Assembly (NCBI RefSeq): GCF_964340395.1 | Contig: NC_135563.1 | Coordinates: forward strand, 3,094,422-3,139,421 | DNA: 45,000 nucleotides | Direction: 5' to 3' | DNA from: Glandiceps talaboti | Lineage: Eukaryota; Hemichordata; Enteropneusta; Spengelidae | Shown here: piece after piece, positions 19,390 through 30,860 of the stretch | How the letters are laid out: each line of letters opens with the position of its first letter | Numbering within the stretch: the stretch's first letter is position 1 | Made by a program: the position numbers and the translations under genes | Notes under the pieces: model-generated | The model's database searches: none | What the model saw: the letters and a program-made list of their open reading frames with translations, nothing else | Told to the model about the DNA's origin: nothing

Positions 19390-21660
19390 TCCCAACCACA
19401 GAGAACAAATAAACCTCCACAAATTTACACTCTTTCAAAGTCAAGTGACTTAGCCAGTAACAGAAATAACACCAACTATTCACTGAATACCAGGAAAGCC
19501 ATAACCAAGAAAAATAATGCAGCTTACATTGTAAAACTGAAATCATTGGAGATGGCGTTGTACTAACTTTATCTGCTGCTGCATATGAGCTCATAAAGAA
19601 CTGTTTTGTCGACTACTATAGAGATCAACATACCACAATGCATTCAAAGGTAGACAATAATGATCTTGAATGTGAATGTTCTCTGTCAATTAAAGCATCT
19701 CTATGTGGCAAACAGTTCTTCAGAATCAACCTGTATCACACAACATCAAAAATTATGATAAATGGAAGCAAAATAGAACTAGAACAGTTCTTATCTAAAT
19801 ATCACAAGATGTCCTCTACATAACAGAAGACACGTTATCAATTCTTATATTGACTCATTGGCTTGTAACAAAGCATCTGATATTCATGGTATGACTGTAG
19901 AACATTTGAAGACAGGTCAAGATACACGTATCATCATCAAACACCTTTTACCACTGATCAATGCCATGTTACAACATAACCACATTCCTCCACTGATCAA
20001 TGCCATGTTAACACACAACCACATTCCTAAATCCTTAAAAGAAGGAATTATTATGTCTGTCCACAAATATGGTAAACAACAGACCACCATATAAATGTAG
20101 CTGCAAGCTATCATGGTATTACCTGTCTACCAATTATTGGTAAAATCACCGTAAAAACACTTGTCACTAGGATGGAAGAGTCTTTCTGTAAACAACAAAA
20201 CAAATTACAATTTTGGATTTGCAAAGAATGTGTCAACAGCTAATGCAGCTTTTATAGTTTCTGAAGTTGTAAACAATGCTAAAGACAATAAATGTTCACT
20301 TTTATTTATCACCCTTGATGCCAAAAAAGCCTTTGATGTGGTGTGGCATACAAATGTAAGTCCCTCTCTTTTGTAAACTCTACCTGTCCAATTTCTCTCA
20401 ACCAGCTGTCAAGAATGTCATGCTGCTATACAAGAATGCTACTTCCAGTGTTAAATGGAGTAATCAAATCTCAAGCAGTTTTCAAATACAACAAGGAGTT
20501 TGTCAAGGAGGCATTCTATCTGCACATCTCTACAAGGTATATATTTATAACAAGGAAATGGGTTGTCATATTGGTACCATTAACTGTGTCTGCCCTACAT
20601 TTGCAGATGATACCTCTCTACTAGTTGATAATACTACTGATACCCAGCAAGTACTTGACTGTTTTACAAACACTATACATCAAATGAAGATACTCTATGA
20701 ACCTCAACTAAAGTTCAGTGGTACCAATTCGACAAGATCTTCTCAAACAGTTTTTATCATTGCAAGGTGATGTGCTTCCAGTCCAAGCATCTATTATCCA
20801 TCTTGGTATTAAAAGAAACACAACTTCAAGAGCCGACATAGTCTATCTGCTAGACCTCAGATGTTCTTCCGATACAATATGACACACAACCTAACATCGC
20901 TATCGGGCAAGCCCTCACTGCGAACTTTGTTTGCTTATAATATAGTATCGAAAGAAAGCCTGAACGTCTAGCAGCAAGACTAGAGCCGACATTGACATGA
21001 GTATATCATCTGCACAAAAAGCAGTATACTCCTTACTTGGATATGGCTGCCATGGAAAAAAATGGCTTAAACCCTACAGTAACCATCGCTATGTGGACAA
21101 CCTACATTACATGTACATCCTTCTAAGATTAATCTATGGACTTGAAACTGTGAATCTTACAAGAGCCGATATCAATAAGCTAGAATTAACACACAAAAAA
21201 AAACATACTGAAACAAATCTTTTCATTACATTTTTAGTTGACTATACAGCTGATGAACCTATTTTAATACTTACTCTCTGGTCTTCATACAAATGAAGCC
21301 GAGATTGATAAAAGGAAGTTAACACTCTCAGGAAGAATTCTACAGGATAATACATCACCTTGCTTCTCCATTAGTGAAAGACAAATTGCTATCAAAGATC
21401 TAAAAAGTAACAGCTGGTTCATTGGCCTCAAGTTTATTCTACAGAAATATCAACTACATGTACAAGACATTTATGATTTCTTTGCACACACCCCTCCAAT
21501 CAAGTACGGGAAGAAAATAGTTAATAGAAGAGTCAATATCTACTGGCAAGAACAGCTAAAAAAAAACCTGCTGAAGACAAAACAAGTTTTGGACTTCCAA
21601 GTTCCTCAGCCGAACTACAAATGTAGAACGGCTGGACCTACATGTACCCACTGAACTGAA
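19390..21660 (+). pseudogene. Decayed non-LTR retrotransposon, second family
   Basis: A string of broken frames spells a reverse transcriptase in order. They are: KASDIHGMTVEHLKTG (about 19870), a HGITCLPIIGK segment in another frame (about 20115), QNKLQFGFAKN (about 20200), LDAKKAFDVVWH (about 20310), QQGVCQGGILSAHL (20489), FADDTS (20600) and the C-terminal RLIYGLE, INKLELTHKKK segment (about 21120-21200). The frame then shifts again and EAEIDKRKLTLSGRIL continues to a stop at 21652. The sequence ends in (CTGAA)3, plausibly the element's 3' tail. At least four frame changes show it is long dead. A 39-bp duplication at about 19960-20037 repeats a 13-residue segment. It is clearly a different lineage from the elements at 12640 and 42981. 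Confidence 0.82.
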
Positions 21661-22470
21661 CTGAACTCAGAACATAATATGACTATCCTATTAGTATTAG
21701 TACCAACGTAGTCAAGTTCTTATTCTGTCTATATACGGTATCCTTAAGATTTACACCTCCACTAGTTAGACTCACGTTGGCATCTGACTCTTGAGTCCTA
21801 GTCCTGTTTGCAGACGGTGCACGCGTTTCGCTCAAGGGAAGGAAGGGACGACTTACTCAGTATGCAAGCAGGACTTGTTACACGTAGTACTAGTCCTGCT
21901 TGCAATTGGAGTAATCCGGGACTCGATTCTGACAATTGTCCCTACTATTTCTAGAGTCAAGTCAGCATCGTGTACCGTCAAGCTAGACTCGTGCACCGTC
22001 TGTATGCAGGATCTAGGACTACGATATCAATGCAACGCTGTTTTCACAGTGTTTGAACTTTTCCTACCGTGAACACAATGCGGAGCATTTCTCATAATTT
22101 CTTCATCTAGAATAACATCAACACCTAGGGAAGAACCCGTAAATTTCTCATCCTCATGGCTCATCATGGAAGGTTTGATAGTTCAAGCGACAATCAGCAT
22201 ACGGAACACATGCTTTAAAAGTGTTGTCTTTCGCCCATGTGTTGTGACCTCTGACCTTTGCAAGTGTACATTTTTTGATGACGTAGGCATTTGATGTCGT
22301 ATCAAGAACTCGTCCGCCGCAAAAAAAAGTGGGTACGCCGTGATGGGGCGTCCTCACACATCGGCCAACACCTCCCAAATGTCACAAAATTGCTCGAAAG
22401 CTTTGTTAAGCTTAAGTTGATAAAAACATATTATATCAACAAAATATGTGATAGTTTGGAGAAAGTGCGA
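21661..22470. other. Intergenic stretch with CpG-bearing sequence
   Basis: Contains recurrent short motifs such as AGTCCTG and ACTCG between 21700 and 22030 but no recognised domain. The segment 22315-22375 (minus strand TTGGCCGATGTGTGAGGACG) has a close relative at 37197-37240, so it belongs to a dispersed repeat. The open frame 22154-22378 (minus) covers it and has no known domain. Confidence 0.5.
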
Positions 22471-22472
22471 AC

Positions 22473-22672
<200 letters not shown>

Positions 22673-22899
22673 AAATAAAAGTGTCATTATTATATTGCTT
22701 AGATTGCCGTATATCACACGAATCCTGTTGCTACAAATATAATCTCTATAACATGACTTGATACTAAGCCGAGTGTTAGATCCTCTCAGGTAGGAAATTA
22801 CAGTCAAAACGTTAACGTTGTTATATTTAGCCCATAGACAAGGAGAACACCGATTTAAGAAACACTACACGCCCCTATGGTTGCTTCATTGGACTTGGC

Positions 22900-23032
22900 A
22901 GACATACATACATACATACATACATACATACATACATACATACATACATACATACATACATACATACATACATACATACATACATACATACATACATACA
23001 TACATACATACATACATACATACATACATACA

Positions 23033-23066
<34 letters not shown>

Positions 23067-23101
23067 CATACATACATACATACATACATACATACATACA
23101 T

Positions 23102-23134
<33 letters not shown>

Positions 23135-23135
23135 T
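22900..23135. repeat. (CATA)n and (CA)n microsatellite
   Basis: About 220 bp of CATA with a single TATA interruption near 23060, followed by a short CA run. The HTYI and VCMY open frames here are repeat translations. Confidence 0.97.
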
Positions 23136-23345
23136 TATTTTATTCTTATTTGGTCATTATTTCATTGTTTCATTCTTATTTGGTCATTATTTCATTCTTA
23201 TTTGGTTATTATTTCATTCTTATGCCATTATTATATGACCATTATTTCATTCTTACTTAACCATTATTTAATTCTTATTTGGTCATGATTTCATTCTTAT
23301 TTCATTCTTATTTGGTCATAATTTCATTATTATTTGGTTATGATA
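23136..23345. repeat. Degenerate TTCATTCTTATTTGGTCATTAT repeat
   Basis: About ten imperfect copies of the motif TATTTCATTCTTATTTGGTC with variable length. It is followed by an AT-rich ATAATAATAA tract. No coding role is apparent. Confidence 0.85.
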
Positions 23346-24830
23346 AATAATAATAATAATAAAATAATAATAAAATAATGATGAAATAACAATGATAGAA
23401 TGATGGAATAAGAAATAATGCCACTGAATGATAAAATCATACTGAAATAAAGGTATAAACACCTAATTTTGGCGGGAATCTTACCCATACTTGCCATCAC
23501 TACCCGTGTATTTGGAAAAGGGTAAATAATTTCAAACTGTTCCTCTTTATAAGGAGAAAAATACATTTCTCTTCCAACAAAGATATATAGGGTGGACAGC
23601 AGTATTAGGAAAAGGTCGTGGTAACTTCACTGCCGTCATGACAATAACCCCCACCATCACCACCCACCCCACCACCCCCACTCCTACCCTCCATATTATC
23701 ATATAAATCTCGCATAGAATAAATAAATAATATGCGGGAAAATAAATTCATCTCCTTCCAATCCTACCCTACCGCCCCCCCCCCCCCTGAAAATCTATAT
23801 GGTCATAGCTGGGACCAATAGCATGAGAATGACGTGTACATATTGATCTCAGTCTGTCATAGCAACTCTAGTGCTTCTCCGACAACAACATGCGATGAAT
23901 CATTTTAATAAACACACTGTCCGTTATGATTCAACACAAATTGTGCTGCCAATTTTCATTTTATTAGTTTTTTTATTCTGATTTGTTTTAATTCACATTT
24001 TGTCGTCATATAATCACACAACTCGAGATCTGTGTAGATTTTTCAACCGATCCCTAGCAGAGTATAGTATAGTACACAGTAACATGTCAGACAACGCATT
24101 TATCAGGCCAAATAAAACAAGTTGTTTGGTTACGCTATTCTTCCAATCTGTAATGGTTGTACATCTGATAGGAAGCACAAAATAAACAAAAAAGAGACCA
24201 TTTGGAAAACAATGGAAAACCTGAACTAGACACTCACCCATGAAAAAAAAATCATAAAATAAAATAAAAAATCTACCTACCCCTCCTATTTTTAAATCGG
24301 AACCACACAATTTGTTTACGCCTCAGACCTGTTTAAAAAATAACAACATTATCAGATAGACATTGAAATCTTACAGCTGTGTACATGATATTGTATTTTA
24401 ATTTGTCTGAAAATCTTTTGATCTATGAAATGTAAAAGAAACTAGTAAGCAACTAATATACATTTAGAATGGGACAATTTCTTTTCTACTAAATGTACAT
24501 GCACTCATGTGACGGGCTGCTGGGTAACTAACGGATTTTACAATTTGTTGATGTAAATACACGTTTTATATTACTATTATATTCCCGTACTAGCCTGGTA
24601 CACATCGAACACACGTACGACAAGTTGCCTCCACGTTTACCTAACACATGACAAATCCCATTAATTAGCAATTATATTTATAGGATGAACAGATAACAGT
24701 CAGGTAAATTGAAATTCTGATAAAGTTTATTTTTGTTAATCAATAGCACCCTTTGCCTAAGCAACCTACTTTTGTGTTGAACTTGATGAACTTGATCAAC
24801 TGTAGTGATTTTAACATTTTAATGTTTTTT
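23346..24830. other. Intergenic AT-rich region upstream of the TMEM45-like gene
   Basis: Holds a run of ACCACCCACCC-type sequence (about 23650-23690), a poly-C tract near 23775 and otherwise AT-rich DNA. Two modest open frames around 24000-24310 on opposite strands overlap each other and show no domain. Confidence 0.5.
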
Positions 24831-25190
24831 GGTTGTACGATATATATGTTGCCTCTAGTATGTTGTTTTCACGTAGAATATTAAACCAGTACATGGGGTT
24901 TTACATTGTTTGGTCTCCAGGCTTTAGTACAACCTGTATCATGTTGTACCACCGTAGTGTTGCTCTTTAAATTTCGTAACTGTAAATTCTGGTGAAGAAA
25001 AATTTAAATATTATTCCCTGTATATTTCCTGAACTTACAATTTAGAACCAATAAAATTGCAGAATATTGAGAAAAAAAGGTGTAAACTCTTAAGTTAATA
25101 GTTATCTTTATCAAAATACCACTATTGTTACATAAGTACGTGAATGGTTGTACGATATATATGTTGACTTTAGTATGTTGTGTACACATA
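24831..25190 (+). repeat. Direct repeat in the 5' flank of the TMEM45-like gene
   Basis: GGTTGTACGATATATATGTT followed by a TAGTATGTTGT element occurs at 24831-24866 and again at 25146-25181, with only a few differences, 315 bp apart. The second copy sits inside the open frame upstream of the best start codon of the gene, which argues that this part of the frame is non-coding leader. Confidence 0.8.
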
Positions 25191-25327
25191 AAGGGGTCAG
25201 ATGGTCAGTTCACAAATCTACGTTGACTTCCGTCCCATGTACCACAACTCAACTGCTAGTTGAGCGCCATTTCCCTGGTTCTAATCAACACGAGGTGTCC
25301 ATCGTTCCTATATTATTGACAGTAACG

Positions 25328-26263
25328 ATGGTAGTAAATCTGTACCACTGGAGAGAAGATTGTCCGTTGAAAGGTGCATCAATTGGACATGCCACACCTG
25401 GTGTAATATTTGTCATACTTGGTGTGTGGTGGGCTGGAAAATACGCGTACCGATTCAAGAGTGGGAATAGTGAAAGAGGTCGCCAGTGTCTGGAGACACT
25501 TTGTCGACGAGGACCACTTAAGAAGCTTAGTATCCTGTGTAGATTTTCTGTCGAGTTTTGGGAAGGCTTGGTTGTACTCGCTACTGCTGTTATTGGATTT
25601 TTTGGAGAACAGTCTATTCCGTATATGAAATGGGAAATGTTTAATTCGACCGATGCGGACGGTGTGTTTATACATGGCGATGAGTGGCAACACTGCACAA
25701 TGTACACCTTCTTCGGTATTTATGGTGCTGCTGTGGTTTTAGCTCGGACTCTCGTTACAGGCCTTGAACCTTATGAAATGTTCTTCGGTGCCTTAGCGTT
25801 CTTTGTGGAAGGGATGTTGTTTTATTTTCACGTACAAGGGCGTAACACACACCTGGATGTTGTCACTCATATGATGCTTGTCATCGCAGCTTCAGGCTGC
25901 TCCTTCTTTTCACTGCTAGAAGTCTGGATGCCGAAGGACAAGCTTGTCCCCTTTCTCCGTTCAGGGTCCACTATCCTCCAGGGCACATGGCTGCTACAAA
26001 TCGCCAGCATGCTGTCAAAACAGTGGGTCGATAAGTGCGCACCTTGGGAGGATACACACGCGAATGTGATGTTCGTGACCATGGCATTTTGTTGGCATAT
26101 CGTTGCGGTTATCATTATCTTGGGGGTAATTGTTGGCACGGTGTCGCTGTTTCTACGTATACGCCGTAACCATACATCCATCGCACAGTATGCAACATTG
26201 ACTCAAAAGGTAGAAAGTGACGACGAAGCCGCTATCAAACTGTTAAATAGTGATGTGTTGTAG
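25328..26263 (+). CDS. TMEM45 (DUF716) family multi-pass membrane protein, single exon
   Basis: The TMEM45/DUF716 family comprises polytopic membrane proteins of poorly known biochemical role. The product (311 residues from the ATG at 25328) has the family's N-terminal signature HATPGVIFVILGVWW (residues about 21-35, first membrane segment). Further hydrophobic segments lie near residues 80-97, 120-140, 150-165, 175-190, 210-225 and 250-275. Family-typical histidines and acidics include HGDEWQHCTMY and FHVQGRNTHLDVVTH. The C-terminus is short and acidic. Human TMEM45B has 275 residues, so the length fits. The frame stays open upstream to 25148, with another ATG at 25175. I prefer 25328 because of its A(-3)/G(+4) context, because homology starts soon after it, and because TATTGACAG just before it could be a splice acceptor after a 5' leader. 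No poly(A) signal was seen nearby. It is not possible to say TMEM45A or B. Confidence 0.9.
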   Translation: MVVNLYHWREDCPLKGASIGHATPGVIFVILGVWWAGKYAYRFKSGNSERGRQCLETLCRRGPLKKLSILCRFSVEFWEGLVVLATAVIGFFGEQSIPYMKWEMFNSTDADGVFIHGDEWQHCTMYTFFGIYGAAVVLARTLVTGLEPYEMFFGALAFFVEGMLFYFHVQGRNTHLDVVTHMMLVIAASGCSFFSLLEVWMPKDKLVPFLRSGSTILQGTWLLQIASMLSKQWVDKCAPWEDTHANVMFVTMAFCWHIVAVIIILGVIVGTVSLFLRIRRNHTSIAQYATLTQKVESDDEAAIKLLNSDVL

Positions 26264-26591
26264 CAGTATATGTGTATTGTATTTTAAATTGTACCACTGT
26301 ACATGTATTTTTTTATAACCATAAACCAAATGAATGGCAACTAGAGACTGAAAACACTTGACTTTGTGTCAAGCGCAAATGTTAGTCAGTTTAGCAAACT
26401 GGTGTTCGTCTTGTACCTTCACTCTATTTTATATTAGTTATTTCAATATTAATATTCAGTGGCTTGATATTACAGATGAAAAATGAAACCAGGACAACTT
26501 AGTAGTAGTAAGGAGGTATGGTGCACTTGCACATTTGTTGGCGACATTGGTTGATTCCACCACTAATGTAAATCCAAATTAATCAGCGCTT
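26264..26591. other. 3' flank of the TMEM45-like gene
   Basis: AT-rich; presumably includes the 3' UTR. No AATAAA was seen by eye. The AGGGACCGGAC element begins at 26592. Confidence 0.5.
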
Positions 26592-26918
26592 AGGGACCGG
26601 ACAGAATTTACGGCAGAGGGGGGGGCCTGGGGAGAAATTGGGGGGGCCATGAAAAAAATGGGAGGCTTGAAGGGGGGGCCATGAAAATTCTCATGGTTTG
26701 AAAGGGGGGGCCGCGAAATATTTTGTCATTGAAAAAAATTAATATGTTAGAAAATTTAGCATTGCATGATATAGCACTTGATATCGCCTTTAATATTGAA
26801 TGTCTACACTTTCATTTATGTATTAAAATGGAAGTGTGTACGTTTGTATTTAGTGAAGCATAAAAACACTACTCAAGATTAATTTGATACACCCTTAATT
26901 ACTCTTATATACTCCAAG

Positions 26919-27035
26919 TTGTTCACACACACACACACACATATGTATACATACATACATACATACATACATACATACATACATACATACATACATACAT
27001 ACATACATACATACATACATACATACATAAATACA
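26919..27035. repeat. (CA)n and (CATA)n microsatellite
   Basis: A short CA run followed by about 90 bp of CATA inside copy 1 of the AGGGACCGGAC element. Confidence 0.95.
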
Positions 27036-27088
27036 TACATTTTAGCACTGTGGAAACAGGTTCAGTGTGTAATTACCACCAAGGATAC

Positions 27089-27145
27089 ATTACAGGTCCT
27101 AATATATATATATATATGGTAATATACTAGCATAGGACCTGTAAT
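27089..27145. repeat. 13-bp perfect inverted repeat around a TA loop
   Basis: ATTACAGGTCCTA (27089-27101) is followed by a TA-rich stretch and the exact complement TAGGACCTGTAAT (27133-27145). Copy 2 of the element keeps only one arm (about 30413-30425) before a long TA run, so the hairpin marks the point where copy 2 is broken. Confidence 0.85.
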
Positions 27146-27242
27146 TTATGTGTTTAAAAAGTGACCTTTTGGTGAAAAATGTAAATACAAAAAACGTCTG
27201 GCCAGATTAATTTAGATAGGTGTTTTATTTCTTTCCTTGACA

Positions 27243-27434
27243 CTATTCTTGAGTTTCACTCTCAGACTCACTAGAGTCTGAAGATATGAGGCAAGACTTG
27301 TCTTTCTTTCTATCTAAAACCAGTGAAATTAAACTATTTCCCTCCTCAGCATCATCAAATGCATCTATCTGTACTAAATATTGTAAAGCATTTAGATGTC
27401 TGCGTGGTGTTAAGTGTTTTTTCATCAGTGACAT
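27243..27434 (-). pseudogene. C-terminal fragment of the element-borne protein (copy 1)
   Basis: 63 codons: LMKKHLTPRRHLNALQYL, then DAFDDAEEGNSLISL and an acidic serine-rich tail ending ESETQE. It is nearly identical to the last 62 codons of the frame at 29425-30309. The match starts abruptly at TCACTGATG; upstream of that the two copies are unrelated, so copy 1 lacks the N-terminal three quarters. Confidence 0.8.
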
Positions 27435-28004
27435 GAAGTCACAAATGTCTTACATTTACAGGTGTATTGGTAATGCATTTGGTGTAGGAAAGTGAAAGCT
27501 GCATAAAATCCTTAGTTTGCTAGCACTTCATGACATCACAAATGTCTGACATTAGATAGTTATTGTGTTATGAGTATAAATAGATATTTGAATACACTAT
27601 GTAGGTGATGTGATGTTCTTAGATACTCCCCACAAATGTCCCCACTACAGTTTTTCACAAATCACGCATGTGAATGTGTGTTTAACTCTGTGTCTGTGTT
27701 TCTGTGTATGTATCAGTGAATGACAGTTAAAACCACCACATCAAATGCCTTGGTATTAAGTGATGACTACTTATGGTGTCTAGTTGGGAAATACACAAGA
27801 TTATACCACATGTGTATGATTACATGTATGGTCAAAATGTTTTATTTTGTTTTGTTTTCTAAAAAACTTCCTCTACAACTACTAAGTTGTTTGGGCTGAA
27901 ATAGTAACATAATAGTAGTACCAAAAGAAATATTACAGTTGTGCTACAGTAACAAAAAAAATTGTACTCTTTTTAGTTATTGTAGGGGGCAGGATATTGT
28001 GCAC

Positions 28005-28179
28005 TTTTTTCTTTTCTTTTTTTTTTTTGGGGGGGGGGCATGAAATTTTTATACTTTTGAAAGGGGGGGGGGCTGTGAAATTTTGGTCACAGTGGATGGG
28101 GGGGACCAGGAAAAAAAACAAGTCAGAGATAATTTCTCCCCAGGCCCCCCCCCCCCGCCGTAAATTCTGTCCGGTCCCT
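28005..28179 (-). repeat. Right terminal segment of copy 1, matching 29209-29370
   Basis: Read on the minus strand, 170 bases match the left end of copy 2 almost base for base: terminus, G run, ATTATCTCTGACTTG, a C run, CCACTGTGACCAAAATTTCA, a C run, AAAGTATAAAAATTTCATGC, a C run and an A run. Homopolymer lengths vary between copies. Confidence 0.88.
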
Positions 28180-28228
28180 TAGCTGTTGGTTTCTCTCAAT
28201 ATTGACAATGATTTGTGTCATTTAATTC

Positions 28229-28259
<31 letters not shown>

Positions 28260-29208
28260 GCGTGTGTGTGGTGTCAGATCATGCAGATTGTCCATGTAGC
28301 CGAGTAACTGATGGGTTTATATTGGATTTATGATTTACATAGCAAGACGGTGTGTTTACTATATATGAGGTCACTGTTGATCCCAAATAAATCGAAATTA
28401 CTCTTTTCCTTCCGCTTGGACTTAGTGCAAAGAGTTGGTGTGAACAATTTTCAAATAATATAAACGAATACATCGCGCTTGAAGTGTTTATGAACATTTC
28501 AAATTGGGTTGAGACTAGCCTGTCGACAGTCTAGGTTGAGACTTTACATTTGATTTACTGTGAATTTGAAGGTACCTGACAATTTGACTGGGTACCATAA
28601 ATACATACCTTGGCATTAAACAAACAAAGAAAGGCTCCGTAAATCATGAATTAATAACCGTGTCACCCAGGGCAAAATAATTTACAATTCTATTTATGGT
28701 GTACTGAAATGTACTCAATTATAAGGGACATACATGTGTACTAGTACTGGTGGTAATGCGTTTTTTTGTTTTATTTTATAATCATGAAACAGTGCATATA
28801 ACGATATATAAAGTTAAATACCAGAAACAAATCAACGCAACATATCTAAGACGCTCTATTAAATTAACAGTATTTGTGAGGAATTGTCTGATTTGACCTG
28901 GCCCAGTTTGATCATAGACCCTCGTGAAATGCGTGATACTATAACTCATTGATCTCGCTAGCTCTCTCCATTCATCGCCCTCGTATTTATTTGTTTACTC
29001 TTTCTCTTTGCATATACTGCCCGTCATGGTCGACGTTGTAAATTACAGTATCTAAAAATAAGCTTGTTACAGTAACTAATCTTTCACTGGGATTCTTTTT
29101 TCTTTTTCTTTTTTTTTTTGGGGGGGGGATAATCATAAATAAGATAAACTGATGAGAGATGAGAAACTAAAGATATATTGATAACACAATCACTTTCGAT
29201 ATCATCTA
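28180..29208. other. Spacer between the two inverted element copies
   Basis: Includes a GT microsatellite (28228-28270) and otherwise unique AT-rich DNA. No gene was recognised. Confidence 0.6.
28228..28270. repeat. (GT)n microsatellite
   Basis: A dinucleotide GT run with a few GC interruptions. Confidence 0.93.
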
Positions 29209-30541
<1,333 letters not shown>

Positions 30542-30860
30542 CTCGGTGAGTATCAATCTGCTAAGACAGTGCTCTATACCGCAGTGGCAGAGCGTAATAG
30601 TTTATATATATACAGGTTTTGAAAATTTGAACCAAATTATATGCTATAGACCCTACAGAACTGTTTCGTGAGGTGCGTAGTCACGAGTCCTCACTCATCA
30701 GGGGTAGAATTTCCCTCTCCTGAGAACGTCGTGGAGGGCTCCCTACTGTCGCCGCCAAAAAACGTGATGGACGTAGTTTTATGACGCAGTGATCATGGCG
30801 CCCTCTGGAGAGGCAACATAACAATACAGTGTTATTTTTAGAATGCTACATGTACAATGT
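30542..30860 (-). mobile_element. Hammerhead-bearing sequence, possible retroelement terminus
   Basis: Flanks of the ribozyme include GCTCTGCCACTGCGGTATAG and GAGCACTGTC on the 3' side and CpG-rich GGCGGCGACAGTAGGGAGCC on the 5' side, distinct from the AT-rich surroundings. By analogy with known animal hammerheads this may be a Penelope-like element terminal repeat or a solo retrozyme unit. No reverse transcriptase or second ribozyme is next to it, so the limits and identity are inference. Confidence 0.4.
30634..30712 (-). ncRNA. Type I hammerhead self-cleaving ribozyme
   Basis: Hammerhead RNAs cut themselves at one phosphodiester. Read on the minus strand the order is as follows. The 5' stem I strand (AAATT, CT, ACCC) comes first. 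Then core box CTGATGA (30695-30701), stem II GTGAGG/CCTCAC (30689-30694 with 30668-30673, six perfect pairs) closing a 15-nt loop, and core box GAA (30665-30667). Stem III ACAG-TT-CTGT (30655-30664, four perfect pairs) follows, then A17 at 30654, cleavage, and the 3' stem I strand GGGT...AATTT. The required A15.1-U16.1 pair, C15.2-G16.2 pair and G10.1-C11.1 pair are present. The cleavage triplet is GUA, which is allowed. The very short stem III is typical of hammerheads found in Penelope-like retroelements and animal retrozymes. Only one copy was found in the window. Confidence 0.88.

Larger units (their letters stand above)
26592..28179 (-). mobile_element. AGGGACCGGAC element, copy 1, both inverted termini present
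   Basis: The left end reads AGGGACCGGACAGAATTTAC, then a G-rich run and CTGGGGAGAAATT. The right end, read on the minus strand, gives the same terminus followed by the same G run. The inverted termini match over about 50 bp before diverging, as in a cut-and-paste transposon of 1.6 kb. Inside, on the minus strand at 27243-27434, is a 63-codon fragment of the protein found in copy 2. A CA/CATA microsatellite (26919-27035) and a TA-loop hairpin (27089-27145) also lie within. Target-site duplication is unclear: flanks CAGCGCTT and TAGCTGTT agree at 5 of 8 positions. The superfamily was not determined. Confidence 0.75.

Noticed and set aside
25148-25327. N-terminal extension of the TMEM45-like protein
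   Set aside because: It begins at a TTG codon, contains a directly repeated non-coding element, lacks homology to the family, and a better ATG exists at 25328.
25285-26181. Minus-strand frames of 104-140 residues
   Set aside because: Shadows of the TMEM45-like gene on the other strand.
29140-29166. CTGATGAGAGATGAGAAAC as a hammerhead core
   Set aside because: There is no room for, or complementarity in, stem II and no stem III.
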